64,000 bases of DNA from assembly GCF_014643175.1 (NCBI RefSeq), contig NZ_BMJH01000001.1:682001-746000 (forward strand), written 5' to 3'. Of this stretch, positions 1 through 9,302 are shown piece by piece. Every line of letters starts with the position of its first letter. The stretch's first letter is position 1. This DNA is from Hoyosella rhizosphaerae. Lineage in GTDB: Bacteria > Actinomycetota > Actinomycetes > Mycobacteriales > Mycobacteriaceae. The translations under genes were made by a program, and so were the position numbers. The notes under the pieces are model-generated. The model saw only the letters and a program-made list of their open reading frames with translations, ran no database searches and was not told where the DNA came from.

Positions 1-363
1 TTTCCGGCGTGCGGTAGCCGCAACACAGCAGTTACACCGCTGTTGGACATTTCCCAACATCGCGGCAGATAGCGAACCGTTTTAGCTCACCCTGTGTGAT
101 CTGGGTCATGTGTTCTAGGTGAGCTGATGAGAACAAAGAATTAACAACACATTCCCTGCTTACGACGTCACGGAACAGTCACGCTTGCCGAATTCCGCAC
201 CAACCGATTTATGCGTCGCCGATATGGTCGGCAGGTACCCCCTTGGCGCGGACACCACAACGAGCATGCGAGTCACATTCACAGAGTTACCTCTACGACG
301 CCTCGCGAGTCCGGTGCATGACCACCTCACTCGTATGCCAAAACCAAGTAAGGAACCTTTTTC
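1..363. other. Left-edge intergenic region upstream of ehuB
   Basis: I see no convincing gene here; the short open frames have no ribosome binding site or recognisable product. An 8-bp inverted repeat (AGCTCACC at 84-91, AGGTGAGCT-containing arm at 118-125, 26 bp apart) could belong to a hairpin or operator. The 240 bases before ehuB presumably hold its promoter, but no motif stands out. Confidence 0.4.
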
Positions 364-1239
364 ATGGCACAACTCTCCATACGGAAAACAGCAATAGTTG
401 TTGGCCCACTCTCTGCCGCAGCACTATTAGCAGGCTGCTCCTCAGGTTCGGTAAGCGTCGAAGATCTGCAGGAGGAAGGGAAAATCACCGTAGGGTTCGC
501 CGGTGAAGCGCCCTACAGCTTCGAAGACAACGGCCAACTCACTGGCGGAACAGTCGAACTCCACCGGGAAATCTTCGGTGCGCTCGGAATCGACGAAGTT
601 GAAGGCGTGCAGACTGAGTTCGGGTCACTTATTCCCGGCCTCAACGCTGGTCGCTTCGATGCCGTCAGCGCGGGAATGTCCATCCTCCCCGACCGGTGCG
701 AGCAAGCACTGTTCAGCGAACCCGAGATTGTTTACACCACCGCTCTGATGGTGCCGGAAGGCAACCCACAAGGCCTATCCGACATGCAGTCCCTTGCCGA
801 TGCGGGAGCACGCATTGTCGCCCTCACCGGTGCAATCGAGGTGGACTACGCAGGAGAACTCGGTATTGACGTAACCCCAGTGGGCAACCCCATTGACGGA
901 ATGGATGCCGTCATCCAAGGCCGCGCCGACGCGTTCGCACTCACAGGCGTATCGCTGAACCACATGAAGAACACCCGACCTGAAGCGCCCGTGGAGGTGA
1001 CTGAGTCCTTCGTCGCCGTCATCAACGGCGTTCCGCAGGTGGGTGCCGGAGGTACCGTCTTCAGGCAGGACGACGCTGAACTGCGTGACGCCTACAACGA
1101 ACAACTCGCCGAGATCAAAGCCGACCCAGAACGCTGGTTGGCCATCATGGAACCGTTTGGGTTCAGCATCAACGAACTCCCCGGCCCCGAACTGACCACC
1201 GAGCAGCTGTGCGCCGGTGTTCAAGAGCTCGATGAGTAA
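364..1239 (+). CDS. ehuB: Ectoine/hydroxyectoine ABC transporter substrate-binding lipoprotein EhuB
   Basis: Extracytoplasmic binding protein that should capture ectoine or hydroxyectoine for import. The N-terminus is a lipoprotein signal with lipobox LLAGC (Cys25), so the mature protein is membrane-anchored. The body is a type-3 (amino-acid family) solute-binding fold; the stretches VGFAGEAPYSF, TEFGSLIPGLNAGRFD and AGMSILPDRCEQ are those of EhuB proteins. Length 291 aa is normal. It is the first gene of ehuB-ehuC-ehuD-ehuA and its stop overlaps the likely ehuC start. Family and operon order support ectoine rather than a generic polar amino acid, but substrate specificity is inferred. Confidence 0.9.
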   Translation: MAQLSIRKTAIVVGPLSAAALLAGCSSGSVSVEDLQEEGKITVGFAGEAPYSFEDNGQLTGGTVELHREIFGALGIDEVEGVQTEFGSLIPGLNAGRFDAVSAGMSILPDRCEQALFSEPEIVYTTALMVPEGNPQGLSDMQSLADAGARIVALTGAIEVDYAGELGIDVTPVGNPIDGMDAVIQGRADAFALTGVSLNHMKNTRPEAPVEVTESFVAVINGVPQVGAGGTVFRQDDAELRDAYNEQLAEIKADPERWLAIMEPFGFSINELPGPELTTEQLCAGVQELDE

Positions 1240-1969
1240 TCTCGACGCGCTCGTAGCGGCGCTGCCCCGCATCGTCGACGGCATCATTGTCACCGTGCAG
1301 TTGACGCTTGGCGGGGCGGCGCTAGCCCTCGCTGTTGCCGTGGTGTTCGGCATCTCAGCCCGAACCCCCAACCGGCTCATCCGATACAGCGCCCGCACCG
1401 TCATTGAGGTATTGCGCGGAACATCGCTGCTCGTCCAACTCTTTTGGCTGTTCTTCGTCCTTCCCGCGTTCGGGATACGCCTCGAACCGATCCTTGTAGG
1501 CATCCTCGCCCTCGGATTGAACTACGGGGCCTACGGCGCCGAAGTGGTACGCGGATCCCTCAACGCCGTGCCGAAAGTCCAGTGGGAAGCAGCGATCGCC
1601 CTGAACTTCAGCCCAGCACAACGCATGCGGCGAGTCATCTTCCCCCAGGCGTGGGTGCTGATGATTCCAGCGCTAGCGAACCTGCTCATTCACTTGCTTA
1701 AGGGCACCGCAATTGCCACTGCGATCACGTTGCAGGACCTGACGTTCCGCATCGACCGACTTCGGGAAACGACCGGTGATACTTTCTTCGCCTTCGGCAT
1801 TGCACTACTGATCTACTTCGTCCTCGCCTACATCCTCACGTTGTTTATGCACATCGTGGAAGCGCGGGCGAAACACCGCCTCGGACGCGGACCGTCGATG
1901 CGAGAAATCTTCAAGCTGAAGCCCGACACGCTCACCGCCGAACTCGCCATCGCGAAACGAAAGGACTGA
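1232..1969 (+). CDS. ehuC: Ectoine/hydroxyectoine ABC transporter permease EhuC
   Basis: Inner-membrane permease of the Ehu importer (HisM/GlnP family). Hydrophobic helices fill the chain, and the EAA-type loop appears as VPKVQWEAAIALNFSPAQRM followed by IFPQA, the contact site for the ATPase. I chose ATG at 1232, which overlaps the ehuB stop; a GTG at 1217 would add five residues. The next gene starts four bases downstream, so translation is probably coupled across the operon. Confidence 0.88.
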   Translation: MSNLDALVAALPRIVDGIIVTVQLTLGGAALALAVAVVFGISARTPNRLIRYSARTVIEVLRGTSLLVQLFWLFFVLPAFGIRLEPILVGILALGLNYGAYGAEVVRGSLNAVPKVQWEAAIALNFSPAQRMRRVIFPQAWVLMIPALANLLIHLLKGTAIATAITLQDLTFRIDRLRETTGDTFFAFGIALLIYFVLAYILTLFMHIVEARAKHRLGRGPSMREIFKLKPDTLTAELAIAKRKD

Positions 1970-1973
1970 GCGC

Positions 1974-2621
1974 ATGTGGAGTTGGCAACATGCCTGGGAT
2001 TCAATACCGGTGCTGCTCGAAGGTTTTCGCATCACCGTGTTCGTCACAATCGTGGCCTTCGCGATCGCCGCCGCTGTGGGATTGATAGTCGCAGTCCTGC
2101 GAATCGCGCTCCCACGCTGGCTGATCTTTCCCATCAGCGCCATGATGGAGTTCGTCCGGCTCACGCCCTTGGTCGTGCAGCTGCTTTTCGTGTTCTACGC
2201 CGTACCGCCTTCCATTTCGGGCATTCAAGTCGGCATCATTGTGCTGGGGATTCATTACTCCGCATACATGGCCGAGGTGTACCGCGCAGGCATCGAAGAC
2301 GTGCCCACGGGCCAGTGGGAGGCCGCACGAGCCCTATCGATGTCCACGAGCCGCACCTGGCGAGCCGTGATTCTCCCGCAGGCGATCCGCCGCATCGTCC
2401 CGTCCCTCGGCAACTATGCAGTCTCGATGTTCAAAGACACACCATTCTTGTTCGTCATCTTCGTGGCCGAAATGGTGACCCGCGCCCAGCAATACGGTGG
2501 GCAGACATTCCGCTACGTAGAACCCATCACACTCGCGGGAATCATCTTCCTCATCGCCAGTTTGATCACCGCCTACTTCATTCGACGTCTGGAAAGCCAC
2601 TATGACAAACAGCCTGGATAG
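1974..2621 (+). CDS. ehuD: Ectoine/hydroxyectoine ABC transporter permease EhuD
   Basis: Second membrane subunit of the Ehu importer, 215 aa, expected to pair with EhuC. The polar-amino-acid permease EAA loop is visible as VPTGQWEAARALSMS and VILPQAIRRIVP. Helices begin immediately (VLLEGFRITVFVTIVAF). The 3' end overlaps the start assigned to ehuA by 20 bases. Confidence 0.88.
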   Translation: MWSWQHAWDSIPVLLEGFRITVFVTIVAFAIAAAVGLIVAVLRIALPRWLIFPISAMMEFVRLTPLVVQLLFVFYAVPPSISGIQVGIIVLGIHYSAYMAEVYRAGIEDVPTGQWEAARALSMSTSRTWRAVILPQAIRRIVPSLGNYAVSMFKDTPFLFVIFVAEMVTRAQQYGGQTFRYVEPITLAGIIFLIASLITAYFIRRLESHYDKQPG

Positions 2622-3414
2622 CGTTCCCACCCCACCCACCGCGAAATCGTCGATGATCTACTTCGACGACGTCGTCAAACAATTCGGGGACAATGTTGTT
2701 TTGAACCACCTGGACTTTTCCGTGGAACGAGGCCAGCGGGTCACCCTCATCGGTCCTAGCGGTTCAGGCAAGACGACCATCCTGCGACTACTCATGACGC
2801 TCGAAAAGGTCAATGAGGGAACAATTTGGGTTGCGGGAGAACCGTTCTCGCACGAAACACGTCGCGGAAAACTGGTCCCGGCCAGCGAGAAATACCTCCG
2901 CCAGGCACGAAAGCGCATCGGGATGGTTTTTCAGCACTTCAACCTTTTCCCCAACATGACGGTCATGGAGAACCTCACCGAAGGTCCCATTCATGTTTTG
3001 GGTCGCGACAAAGCCACCGCCGTCGAACGGGGCCGTGAACTGCTCGCAACGGTAGGGCTGTCCGATAAAGAAAACGCCCACCCGTCCCAGCTTTCGGGCG
3101 GACAACAACAACGGGTAGCTATCGCACGAGCGCTGGCGATGGATCCTGACATCTTGCTGCTCGACGAAGTGACATCAGCGCTTGACCCGGAGCTCGTCGT
3201 AGGTGTGCTCAATGTTCTGCGCAAGATCGCAGACACCACAGACATCACCATGCTCATCGTCACCCACGAGATGCAGTTTGCCCGCGACGTTTCCGACCGC
3301 GTCCTAATGTTCGACAAAGGGCGCATTCTCGAAGACGGATCACCCGATCAGATCTTCACCCAACCTGAGCACGACCGCACCCGAAGCTTCCTCAAAGCCG
3401 TCGTAAGCCACTGA
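2602..3414 (+). CDS. ehuA: Ectoine/hydroxyectoine ABC transporter ATP-binding protein EhuA
   Basis: Cytoplasmic ATPase that powers the Ehu importer. Walker A GPSGSGKT is at residues 51-58, the signature is LSGGQQQR, Walker B is ILLLDEV, and the D-loop and H-loop (VTHEMQFARDV) are intact. It is 270 aa with the first ATG; an internal ATG at 2653 (before IYFDDVV) is an alternative start that would remove the overlap with ehuD. Last gene of the operon, followed by a good terminator hairpin. Confidence 0.9.
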   Translation: MTNSLDSVPTPPTAKSSMIYFDDVVKQFGDNVVLNHLDFSVERGQRVTLIGPSGSGKTTILRLLMTLEKVNEGTIWVAGEPFSHETRRGKLVPASEKYLRQARKRIGMVFQHFNLFPNMTVMENLTEGPIHVLGRDKATAVERGRELLATVGLSDKENAHPSQLSGGQQQRVAIARALAMDPDILLLDEVTSALDPELVVGVLNVLRKIADTTDITMLIVTHEMQFARDVSDRVLMFDKGRILEDGSPDQIFTQPEHDRTRSFLKAVVSH

Positions 3415-3434
3415 GGCGCGATCACCCCGTGCGG

Positions 3435-3476
3435 GGCGGTTGGTGAATTCATCATGAATCTACCAACCGCCGTTTT
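3435..3476 (+). terminator. Terminator hairpin after ehuA
   Basis: A perfect 10-bp stem (GGCGGTTGGT at 3435-3444 with ACCAACCGCC at 3462-3471) is followed by GTTTT. The loop holds a further small palindrome (ATTCATCATGAAT). It lies between convergent genes; the T-run is on the plus side, so it mainly serves the ehu operon. Confidence 0.75.
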
Positions 3477-3503
3477 CACCTCAGAGGGTCGTCTGACAAC
3501 CAA

Positions 3504-4253
3504 TTAAACACAGAGCCCATCGTTGGTAACGCCTCGCGCACACAGAACCGTGCGCTCAACTGTGCGCAACGCCAGTGTTCCGGCTTCCTCCATTCCAAAC
3601 ACAACCAACCGGTAGCCAAGCACCGAGTCGTCGCCGAGGCCAATGACGTCAAAAGTCACCTCATGCAAATCGCCCGTTGTTCCTGGCGCGGTCTGCACAA
3701 CACGCGATGGTGGCTCCTCCGATGTGTACACGTCGGCCACAGACTCACCAATTTCGGTGATGTCGTTACCCTCGATCCGACCAATATCGGCAATGACTTC
3801 GCTCGTCACGTCATCAGTGGACCCAAGGTAGGCCAACTCCTGCGCGGCGATCCAACCTTCCCGGCTATCGTCTGACGGATCAACGATGCCGAACCACGTG
3901 GATCCATCGTCGAGTGTGCGATTGACACCCGTGGCAATGAGCCCGGTGGCAAGTGGGTCAATTTCGGCGAGACTGTCAGCACCGGGCCGCGCGAACAAGG
4001 GGGCGCTGCCTTCGTGGTCGACACCGACAATGGCCAGTTCTGCGCCCTCCTCTGGTCCGAAGAAGCTCGGTTCGCCAGGAAGGTCGTTGGGATCAGCGGG
4101 CGGCGTTGTTTCCGTTGCTGTTTCCGTCACCGTTTCCGTTGGTGCCGCTGTGGGGTCAGGAGCGTCGGCGTCGTTGGCGCTTGTGCAGCCCGCAAGCAGC
4201 AGCGCGGACGCGGAAATACCTACTAGGGCGCGTGTGCGCATACGTATAGTCAT
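3504..4253 (-). CDS. Lipoprotein with SH3-like segment, unknown function
   Basis: 249-aa predicted lipoprotein: the signal ends in LLLAGC (Cys23), followed by a Thr/Glu/Pro-rich linker with repeated TET units up to about residue 55. Residues roughly 75-145 (PLFARPGADS, STWFGIVDPSD, GWIAAQELAYLG) have the spacing of bacterial SH3 domains, an inference from pattern only. The last 100 residues are not recognised and contain two cysteines near the C-terminus that might form a disulfide. It converges with ehuA. A cell-envelope role is plausible; function unknown. Confidence 0.65.
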   Translation of the reverse strand: MTIRMRTRALVGISASALLLAGCTSANDADAPDPTAAPTETVTETATETTPPADPNDLPGEPSFFGPEEGAELAIVGVDHEGSAPLFARPGADSLAEIDPLATGLIATGVNRTLDDGSTWFGIVDPSDDSREGWIAAQELAYLGSTDDVTSEVIADIGRIEGNDITEIGESVADVYTSEEPPSRVVQTAPGTTGDLHEVTFDVIGLGDDSVLGYRLVVFGMEEAGTLALRTVERTVLCARGVTNDGLCV

Positions 4254-4291
4254 CCTTTGACTCTACGATTTGCGGGTAGTGCCGTCATCGA

Positions 4292-5761
4292 TTGATGCAC
4301 AACCGTGCCACGACATTTGGTAGGCCAGTCCGGCACTATGGTGTGGTGCCCGCATCTGCCACCGAGATAACCCCGGTTCGTCCGTGGCCTGCACTATGGG
4401 CCTTGTGCCTCGGGTTCTTCATGATCTTGATTGATGTCACGATAGTAAGTGTCGCCATTCCTGCTATCCGCGCCGAATTTGACGCCGACATTGCCGCAAC
4501 AATCTGGGTCAGCAGTGCGTACCTACTAGCGTTTGCTGTCCCTCTGCTGATTACAGGTCGGCTGGGCGACAGATTTGGTCCCAAGCGCGTCTACCTATTC
4601 GGGCTTGTGGTGTTCACCCTTGCCTCGCTGACGTGTGGGTTCGCAGGTTCACTCACAGCACTGATTCTTGCGCGCATCGCACAAGGCCTCGGTGCGTCGC
4701 TGATGAACCCGCAAACGATGGCAATCATTACCCGCATCTTCCCCGCAGAACGGCGCGGAGTGGCGATGGGAATGTGGGGCGCAGTCGCTGGAGCGGCAAC
4801 GCTCGCTGGCCCGCTCCTTGGCGGCATCTTGGTGGGGACACTCGGCTGGAAGTGGATCTTTTTCGTCAACATCCCGGTAGGGGTACTGGCATTTGTGATG
4901 GCATGGCGGTGGGTCCCGCACCTACCGCGCGCCGCGCGCAGGATCGACCTCATCAGCGTCGGTTTGGTGTTCGTGTCGATGTTCTTGATCGTGTTTGCCC
5001 TCCAAGAAGGGCCACGGTTCAACTGGGGCACCATCATTGGTCCGATTACCGTGCCAGTCCTTATTGTTGTTGGCCTAGCAATTTTCGTATTGTTCGTGGC
5101 TCGCCAAAAAGGGCTAGGACGCAACGCCTTGCTGCCGCTGCGGCTGTTCCAGGAGCGAAACTTCAGCATCGCCGCCTTTGCGATTTCCACGATGGGGCTT
5201 GCGATGACGTGCATGTTCCTGCCCATCATGATTTACGCGCAGGACGGGCGCGGTCTCACTCCGATCGCTGCAGGACTCCTTGTTGCCCCGGTCGCTGTAT
5301 TCTCCGGTGTTCTGTCGCCATTTGTCGGGCGGATCATTGACCAGATTGATGTGCGGTACATGGTTGTGCCGTCACTAGCGTTGCTGAGCGTGGCGACGGT
5401 GTGGTTCGGCCTCGTAGCCAGGGCCGACACGCCCCTCTGGCAACTTGTCGCGCCGCTAATACTTATTGGAGTCGCAAACGCTGGGATCTGGTCCTCTCTA
5501 TCCACAACCGCGACAAGAAATCTGACCGCCGACGTTGCAGGGGCTGGTGCAGGTGTTTACAACACAACACGGCAAACAGGGGCAGTGCTAGGAACTGCTG
5601 CCATTGCCGCCGTAATGGAACAGCGGGTTCGGGCATTAAGCATCGATGGTGCTAGTCCAGATGTCGTGAGCGCGGCGATGGGCCAGTCACTTTTTCTACC
5701 CGCTTTTGTTGTTCTACTCGGTGCAATATCTGCACTATTCCTACGTCCTGTTAAGAAATAG
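4292..5761 (+). CDS. DHA2-family (14-TM) MFS drug exporter
   Basis: Major facilitator protein of the EmrB/QacA type, likely a proton-driven exporter of drugs or other amphiphiles. The family hallmarks are visible: FFMILIDVTIVSVAIPAI in helix 1, WVSSAYLLAFAVPLLITGRL in helix 2, GRLGDRFGPKRVY as motif A, and GAVAGAATLAGPLLGGILV as the antiporter motif. About 14 hydrophobic segments fit in 489 aa. The start is uncertain: the frame opens at TTG/ATG 4292/4295 without a clear ribosome binding site, and GTG codons at 4343 and 4346 are alternatives. Substrate unknown. Confidence 0.85.
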   Translation: MMHNRATTFGRPVRHYGVVPASATEITPVRPWPALWALCLGFFMILIDVTIVSVAIPAIRAEFDADIAATIWVSSAYLLAFAVPLLITGRLGDRFGPKRVYLFGLVVFTLASLTCGFAGSLTALILARIAQGLGASLMNPQTMAIITRIFPAERRGVAMGMWGAVAGAATLAGPLLGGILVGTLGWKWIFFVNIPVGVLAFVMAWRWVPHLPRAARRIDLISVGLVFVSMFLIVFALQEGPRFNWGTIIGPITVPVLIVVGLAIFVLFVARQKGLGRNALLPLRLFQERNFSIAAFAISTMGLAMTCMFLPIMIYAQDGRGLTPIAAGLLVAPVAVFSGVLSPFVGRIIDQIDVRYMVVPSLALLSVATVWFGLVARADTPLWQLVAPLILIGVANAGIWSSLSTTATRNLTADVAGAGAGVYNTTRQTGAVLGTAAIAAVMEQRVRALSIDGASPDVVSAAMGQSLFLPAFVVLLGAISALFLRPVKK

Positions 5762-5887
5762 CGCTTCTGCGGTTTCGTACCAAACGTTGCGAAACAGTCA
5801 AATTTCAACCCGATTACATGGTGAAATCAACCTTGATGTGTCCGCACGTTGCGGCGAGACGCGAGGGCCAAGGGAAGGTTTTGACGA

Positions 5888-6874
5888 GTGCAGCGTTTAG
5901 AGCAGAAGCGTTCGCGCAGGATGCTGAGTGGAATATTCGTGGCAATTGCCGCACTCATCATGCCCCTGCTTGTCGCGAGCCCCGCATCGGCAGCACCGCG
6001 CGTTGACCGCATCGACTGGGTTAACGCACGCTTCGCGATTGTTCACGTGTACTCGCCTTCGATGAACAAGGTCATTGCCAATGAAGTGCTGTTTCCCGCA
6101 AACAGGGGCGCAGCAAGTCCCACCTTGTATTTGCTTCCTGGAGTTGACGGTGGCCAGGAACACCACAGCTGGTTCCGCAGCACACGCTTGAATGAATTTT
6201 TCGCCAACAAGCACGTCAAGGTGGTTAGCCCCATTGGGGGCCGGTACAGCCTCTACACCGACTGGCAACATGACGATCCGATACTGGGGCGCAACAAGTG
6301 GAAGACATACATGGCTGAAGAGCTACCCCGCGCGATTGACAGCGCATTTCCTTCCACGGGGCGCAATGCCGTCGGAGGCCTGTCCCTGAGCGGTGCTTCC
6401 GCGCTCGACCTTGGTATTCAAGCGCCACACCGATTCCAGGCCGTCGCCTCCTACAGCGGTTGCCCGCGCGTGAGCTCACCAGAAAGCGTGGCCCTCTACA
6501 CCGCAGTTGTCGCGTTCGGCGGAGGAAACGTGTTCAACGCATTCGGGCCTCCCGGCGCCCCAGGCTGGACAGCTCATGACCCGTCACTGAACATCGACCG
6601 GCTACGCGGCACCGCCGTGTATCTAGCCGCCGCAAGTGGCATACCAGGTCCCGCTGACAACGTGACAGGTTCTGCTGCCATTCGCCACGCTCTCGGCGCC
6701 GGAGTTATTGAAGCAATCACCTTGAGCTGCACACAAGCGTTCGCCAACAGCATGCGCCAGCGCGGAGTTCCGGCAACATTTGCTACCCAGGAAACAGGTG
6801 CGCACACGTGGGGGCTTTTCGAGCAGCAGATGCGTGACTCGTGGAGAGTGATAGGCCCCGCAATTGGCGCATAG
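5888..6874 (+). CDS. Antigen 85-type mycolyltransferase (esterase family)
   Basis: Exported alpha/beta-hydrolase that would transfer mycolic acids between trehalose esters and arabinogalactan. The signal peptide ends near SPASA (residues 31-35). Diagnostic stretches are LLPGVDGG, the YTDWQ..KWKTYMAEELP region typical of antigen 85, and the nucleophile GGLSLSG with Ser166; the C-terminal GAHTW supplies the catalytic His. Start is GTG at 5888. It supports a mycolic-acid-containing host. Monocistronic; next gene 128 bases downstream. Confidence 0.88.
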   Translation: MQRLEQKRSRRMLSGIFVAIAALIMPLLVASPASAAPRVDRIDWVNARFAIVHVYSPSMNKVIANEVLFPANRGAASPTLYLLPGVDGGQEHHSWFRSTRLNEFFANKHVKVVSPIGGRYSLYTDWQHDDPILGRNKWKTYMAEELPRAIDSAFPSTGRNAVGGLSLSGASALDLGIQAPHRFQAVASYSGCPRVSSPESVALYTAVVAFGGGNVFNAFGPPGAPGWTAHDPSLNIDRLRGTAVYLAAASGIPGPADNVTGSAAIRHALGAGVIEAITLSCTQAFANSMRQRGVPATFATQETGAHTWGLFEQQMRDSWRVIGPAIGA

Positions 6875-6891
6875 AATGTAGCGGTGAAAAT

Positions 6892-6943
6892 TTGCACGAA
6901 TTGCACGGAAACCTGTTGTTGCATAGACACTTTCGTGCAACAG
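6892..6943. other. Overlapping inverted repeats between mycolyltransferase and lipase genes
   Basis: TTGCACGAA (6892-6900) is perfectly complementary to TTCGTGCAA (6932-6940). A second pair, CTGTTG (6913-6918) and CAACAG (6938-6943), uses some of the same bases, so the two hairpins exclude each other. No T-run follows either. Could be a weak terminator, an operator or chance. Confidence 0.3.
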
Positions 6944-7002
6944 CTCAATAACCGCCCGTAGTGCCACTGGGAACCCTCGAACTTTTCACCTAGCGTGGTG
7001 TC

Positions 7003-8292
7003 ATGATCGAGACACAGTTGCGACAGCGAGCACATCGCTACCCCCTGCGCGTTTACATGCGCGCTACAGTCGCAACCCTAGTTGCCACCACGGTCGGCCT
7101 CACCGTCGGCGCCTCTGGTGCAGCAGCAAACCCACTTCTGCACCAAACAGGACCCTATTGGTCTGAACTCGATGTCCGCGATTACTCAAACGCTGTGCCC
7201 GCACCGGGCACCCTGGTGGACTCATCCCAACTTGATCCCGCTGTGAAAATTGCTGATTCCGGCTACGGCTACCGCATTGCCTACTCCACCACCGACCACC
7301 GCGGCGAAGCAGCGCTCAGCACGGCGAGCGTGCACGTCCCACCCGGCACCCCACCGCCCGGCGGGTGGCCCGTCATTGCGTGGGGCCATGGCACCACGGG
7401 TATTGGTGACACGTGCGCACCCTCGACACAACCAGCAAACGCGACCCGCTCGGTCACAGCGAACTATCCCGGCTATTGGCTGCGTCAAGGATTTGCGGTG
7501 GTTGCCACCGACTACGTGGGGCTCAGCACGCCTGGAATCCACCCGTACCTACATGCTGAAGCAGCGGCCAACAGTGTCATCGATTCGGTGCGCAGCGCCC
7601 ACGGGCTGAACCTACGACTGTCACGCAGTTGGGTCGCCATCGGGCATTCCCAAGGAGGCGCCGCTGCACTGTCGGCAGCCCACCATGAACCACGTGTCGC
7701 TGGAAGCGATCAACGCTCTGACTTCCGGGGTGCCGTCGCCCTCGCCCCCGCGACCCACGTCGAAGACTTCCTTGATCTTGCGGCCCCACTGCCACAAGCC
7801 ATCGCCGGAAATGACACAGGCTATCTGATGTACATCCTCGCAGGCATGCGCGACACCTACCCCGACCTCGACATTGATGGCTACCTCACCGCGCGGGGCA
7901 GGTCGTTGCTCAACAGTTCCCTCGACCTCTGCTCCAGCGAACTTGCTGCAGAAGCGTCGGGTCTTCGCCTCGACACCCTGTTCAGCCAACCCATGAGGGA
8001 TATGCCAGGTTTTGTTGATGCTGCGTTTGATTACATGGCCTTGCCTGAGCAGGGGTACAACACTCCCTTGCTCATCGCGCAAGGACTCGACGATTCTCTC
8101 CCACCGAACCGCCCCATCGCGCTCGCCGACAGAATCGCAGTGAGCGGTTCCTTCATCGCCCTGCGTACCTACGACGGTGTGGACCACAACGGAGTTCTCG
8201 AAGCATCACTCTCCGACGTCCAACGTTTTGTCGAAGCGCTCTTCACGTCAGCACCCGAACGAACCCTCCGCGCAAGCGGTTTCGGCGGATAA
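7003..8292 (+). CDS. Secretory lipase (LIP family)
   Basis: 429-aa exported alpha/beta-hydrolase of the secretory lipase family, likely releasing fatty acids from external esters or triacylglycerol. A long signal peptide runs to about residue 42 (GASGAAA). The nucleophile elbow is GHSQGG with Ser216; preceding family stretches are VIAWGHGTTG and ATDYVGLSTPG. Possible acid and base residues are in LIAQGLDDSLPPN and DGVDHNGV near the C-terminus. The ATG at 7003 gives a twin-positive N-terminus; ATG 7057 is a possible shorter start. It may supply acyl chains to the host in the same niche as the neighbouring mycolyltransferase, which is inference. Confidence 0.85.
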   Translation: MIETQLRQRAHRYPLRVYMRATVATLVATTVGLTVGASGAAANPLLHQTGPYWSELDVRDYSNAVPAPGTLVDSSQLDPAVKIADSGYGYRIAYSTTDHRGEAALSTASVHVPPGTPPPGGWPVIAWGHGTTGIGDTCAPSTQPANATRSVTANYPGYWLRQGFAVVATDYVGLSTPGIHPYLHAEAAANSVIDSVRSAHGLNLRLSRSWVAIGHSQGGAAALSAAHHEPRVAGSDQRSDFRGAVALAPATHVEDFLDLAAPLPQAIAGNDTGYLMYILAGMRDTYPDLDIDGYLTARGRSLLNSSLDLCSSELAAEASGLRLDTLFSQPMRDMPGFVDAAFDYMALPEQGYNTPLLIAQGLDDSLPPNRPIALADRIAVSGSFIALRTYDGVDHNGVLEASLSDVQRFVEALFTSAPERTLRASGFGG

Positions 8293-8375
8293 TTTCTCAG
8301 AAGTACCACCCAGAGCGCGTCTGTTTGCGTCACAGTAGTGAACAACATCAAGTTCCACTCTCTTAAGGAGTAGCT

Positions 8376-9302
8376 GTGCTTCGATACCGCAACCGGGCAC
8401 GTGGATTTCAAGTAGCAGGGGCGCTCCTGATGGGCACCGTGCTCGCAGCGGGTTGCGCAAGCGACCCAAGTGACCCACTAGCTGGTGATGGAGCCACAGA
8501 CTCTGTGGTGGTGGGGTCAGCGAACTTCCCGGAGAACGTGCTGCTCGCGGAAATTTACGCGCAAGCACTAGAGGCGGGCGACATCGCCGTCCAACGGCAG
8601 TACAACATCGGCAGCCGCGAAATCTACTTCGGCGAAATTGAACGAGGATCGATCAGTCTTCTCCCCGAGTACAACGGCGCCCTGCTGGCGTTCATCGACG
8701 ACTCCTCAGAGGCGCGCACAACCGACGAGATTAACGACGAGTTGCGGGCGCTACTGCCGGGCGGGTTGACCATCTTGGATTCTGCGCCCGCCGAGAACAA
8801 GGACTCCCTCGTCGTCACCGAAGACACCGCGGAACGGTTCTCACTGGAAACAATTGCGGACCTAGCCCCCGTTGCTGGCGAATTGACCATCGGCGCGGCC
8901 TCGGAATTTGAAGTGCGGCAACAAGGAATCATCGGTCTACGCCAGGTGTACGGGGTGGAGTTTGGGGAGTTCGTCACCACCGACAACTCAGGCCCGCTCA
9001 CCATCAGTGCCCTCGAACGCGGCGACATCGACGTAGCGAACATCTACTCCACCGACCCGTCGCTCGCGACACGACCATTTGTGTCCCTCGACGACACCGA
9101 TGCAGTGTTCGGGTCCCAAAACATCACCCCACTCGTTGCCGAAGGCGCATTCGATGCGAACGCCGAAAGCATCGTCAACGACGTTTCCGCACGTCTAACC
9201 ACGACCGTGCTCACCGATCTACTGAGCGCAGTCGTCACCGATCGTCGCGACGTCGACGACGTGGCGCAAGAATGGCTCAGCAACGAAGGACTTATTGGGT
9301 GA
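8376..9302 (+). CDS. Osmoprotectant ABC transporter substrate-binding lipoprotein (OpuCC/ProX-like)
   Basis: Binding protein for quaternary-amine osmolytes such as glycine betaine, choline or carnitine. The lipobox VLAAGC places the lipidated Cys at residue 27. The body matches the OpuC/OsmF class (VVVGSANFPENVLLAEIYAQ, LLPEYNGALLAFI, DNSGPLTISALERGDIDVAN). Start is GTG at 8376 preceded by a strong AAGGAG about six bases upstream. First gene of a four-gene operon; the stop overlaps the ATPase start (GTGA). Exact ligand cannot be told. Confidence 0.87.
   Translation: MLRYRNRARGFQVAGALLMGTVLAAGCASDPSDPLAGDGATDSVVVGSANFPENVLLAEIYAQALEAGDIAVQRQYNIGSREIYFGEIERGSISLLPEYNGALLAFIDDSSEARTTDEINDELRALLPGGLTILDSAPAENKDSLVVTEDTAERFSLETIADLAPVAGELTIGAASEFEVRQQGIIGLRQVYGVEFGEFVTTDNSGPLTISALERGDIDVANIYSTDPSLATRPFVSLDDTDAVFGSQNITPLVAEGAFDANAESIVNDVSARLTTTVLTDLLSAVVTDRRDVDDVAQEWLSNEGLIG

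Noticed and set aside
9272-9298. Longer N-terminus for the Opu ATPase
   Set aside because: Those codons lie within the upstream binding-protein gene and are not conserved; GTG 9299 gives the normal start and a GTGA overlap.
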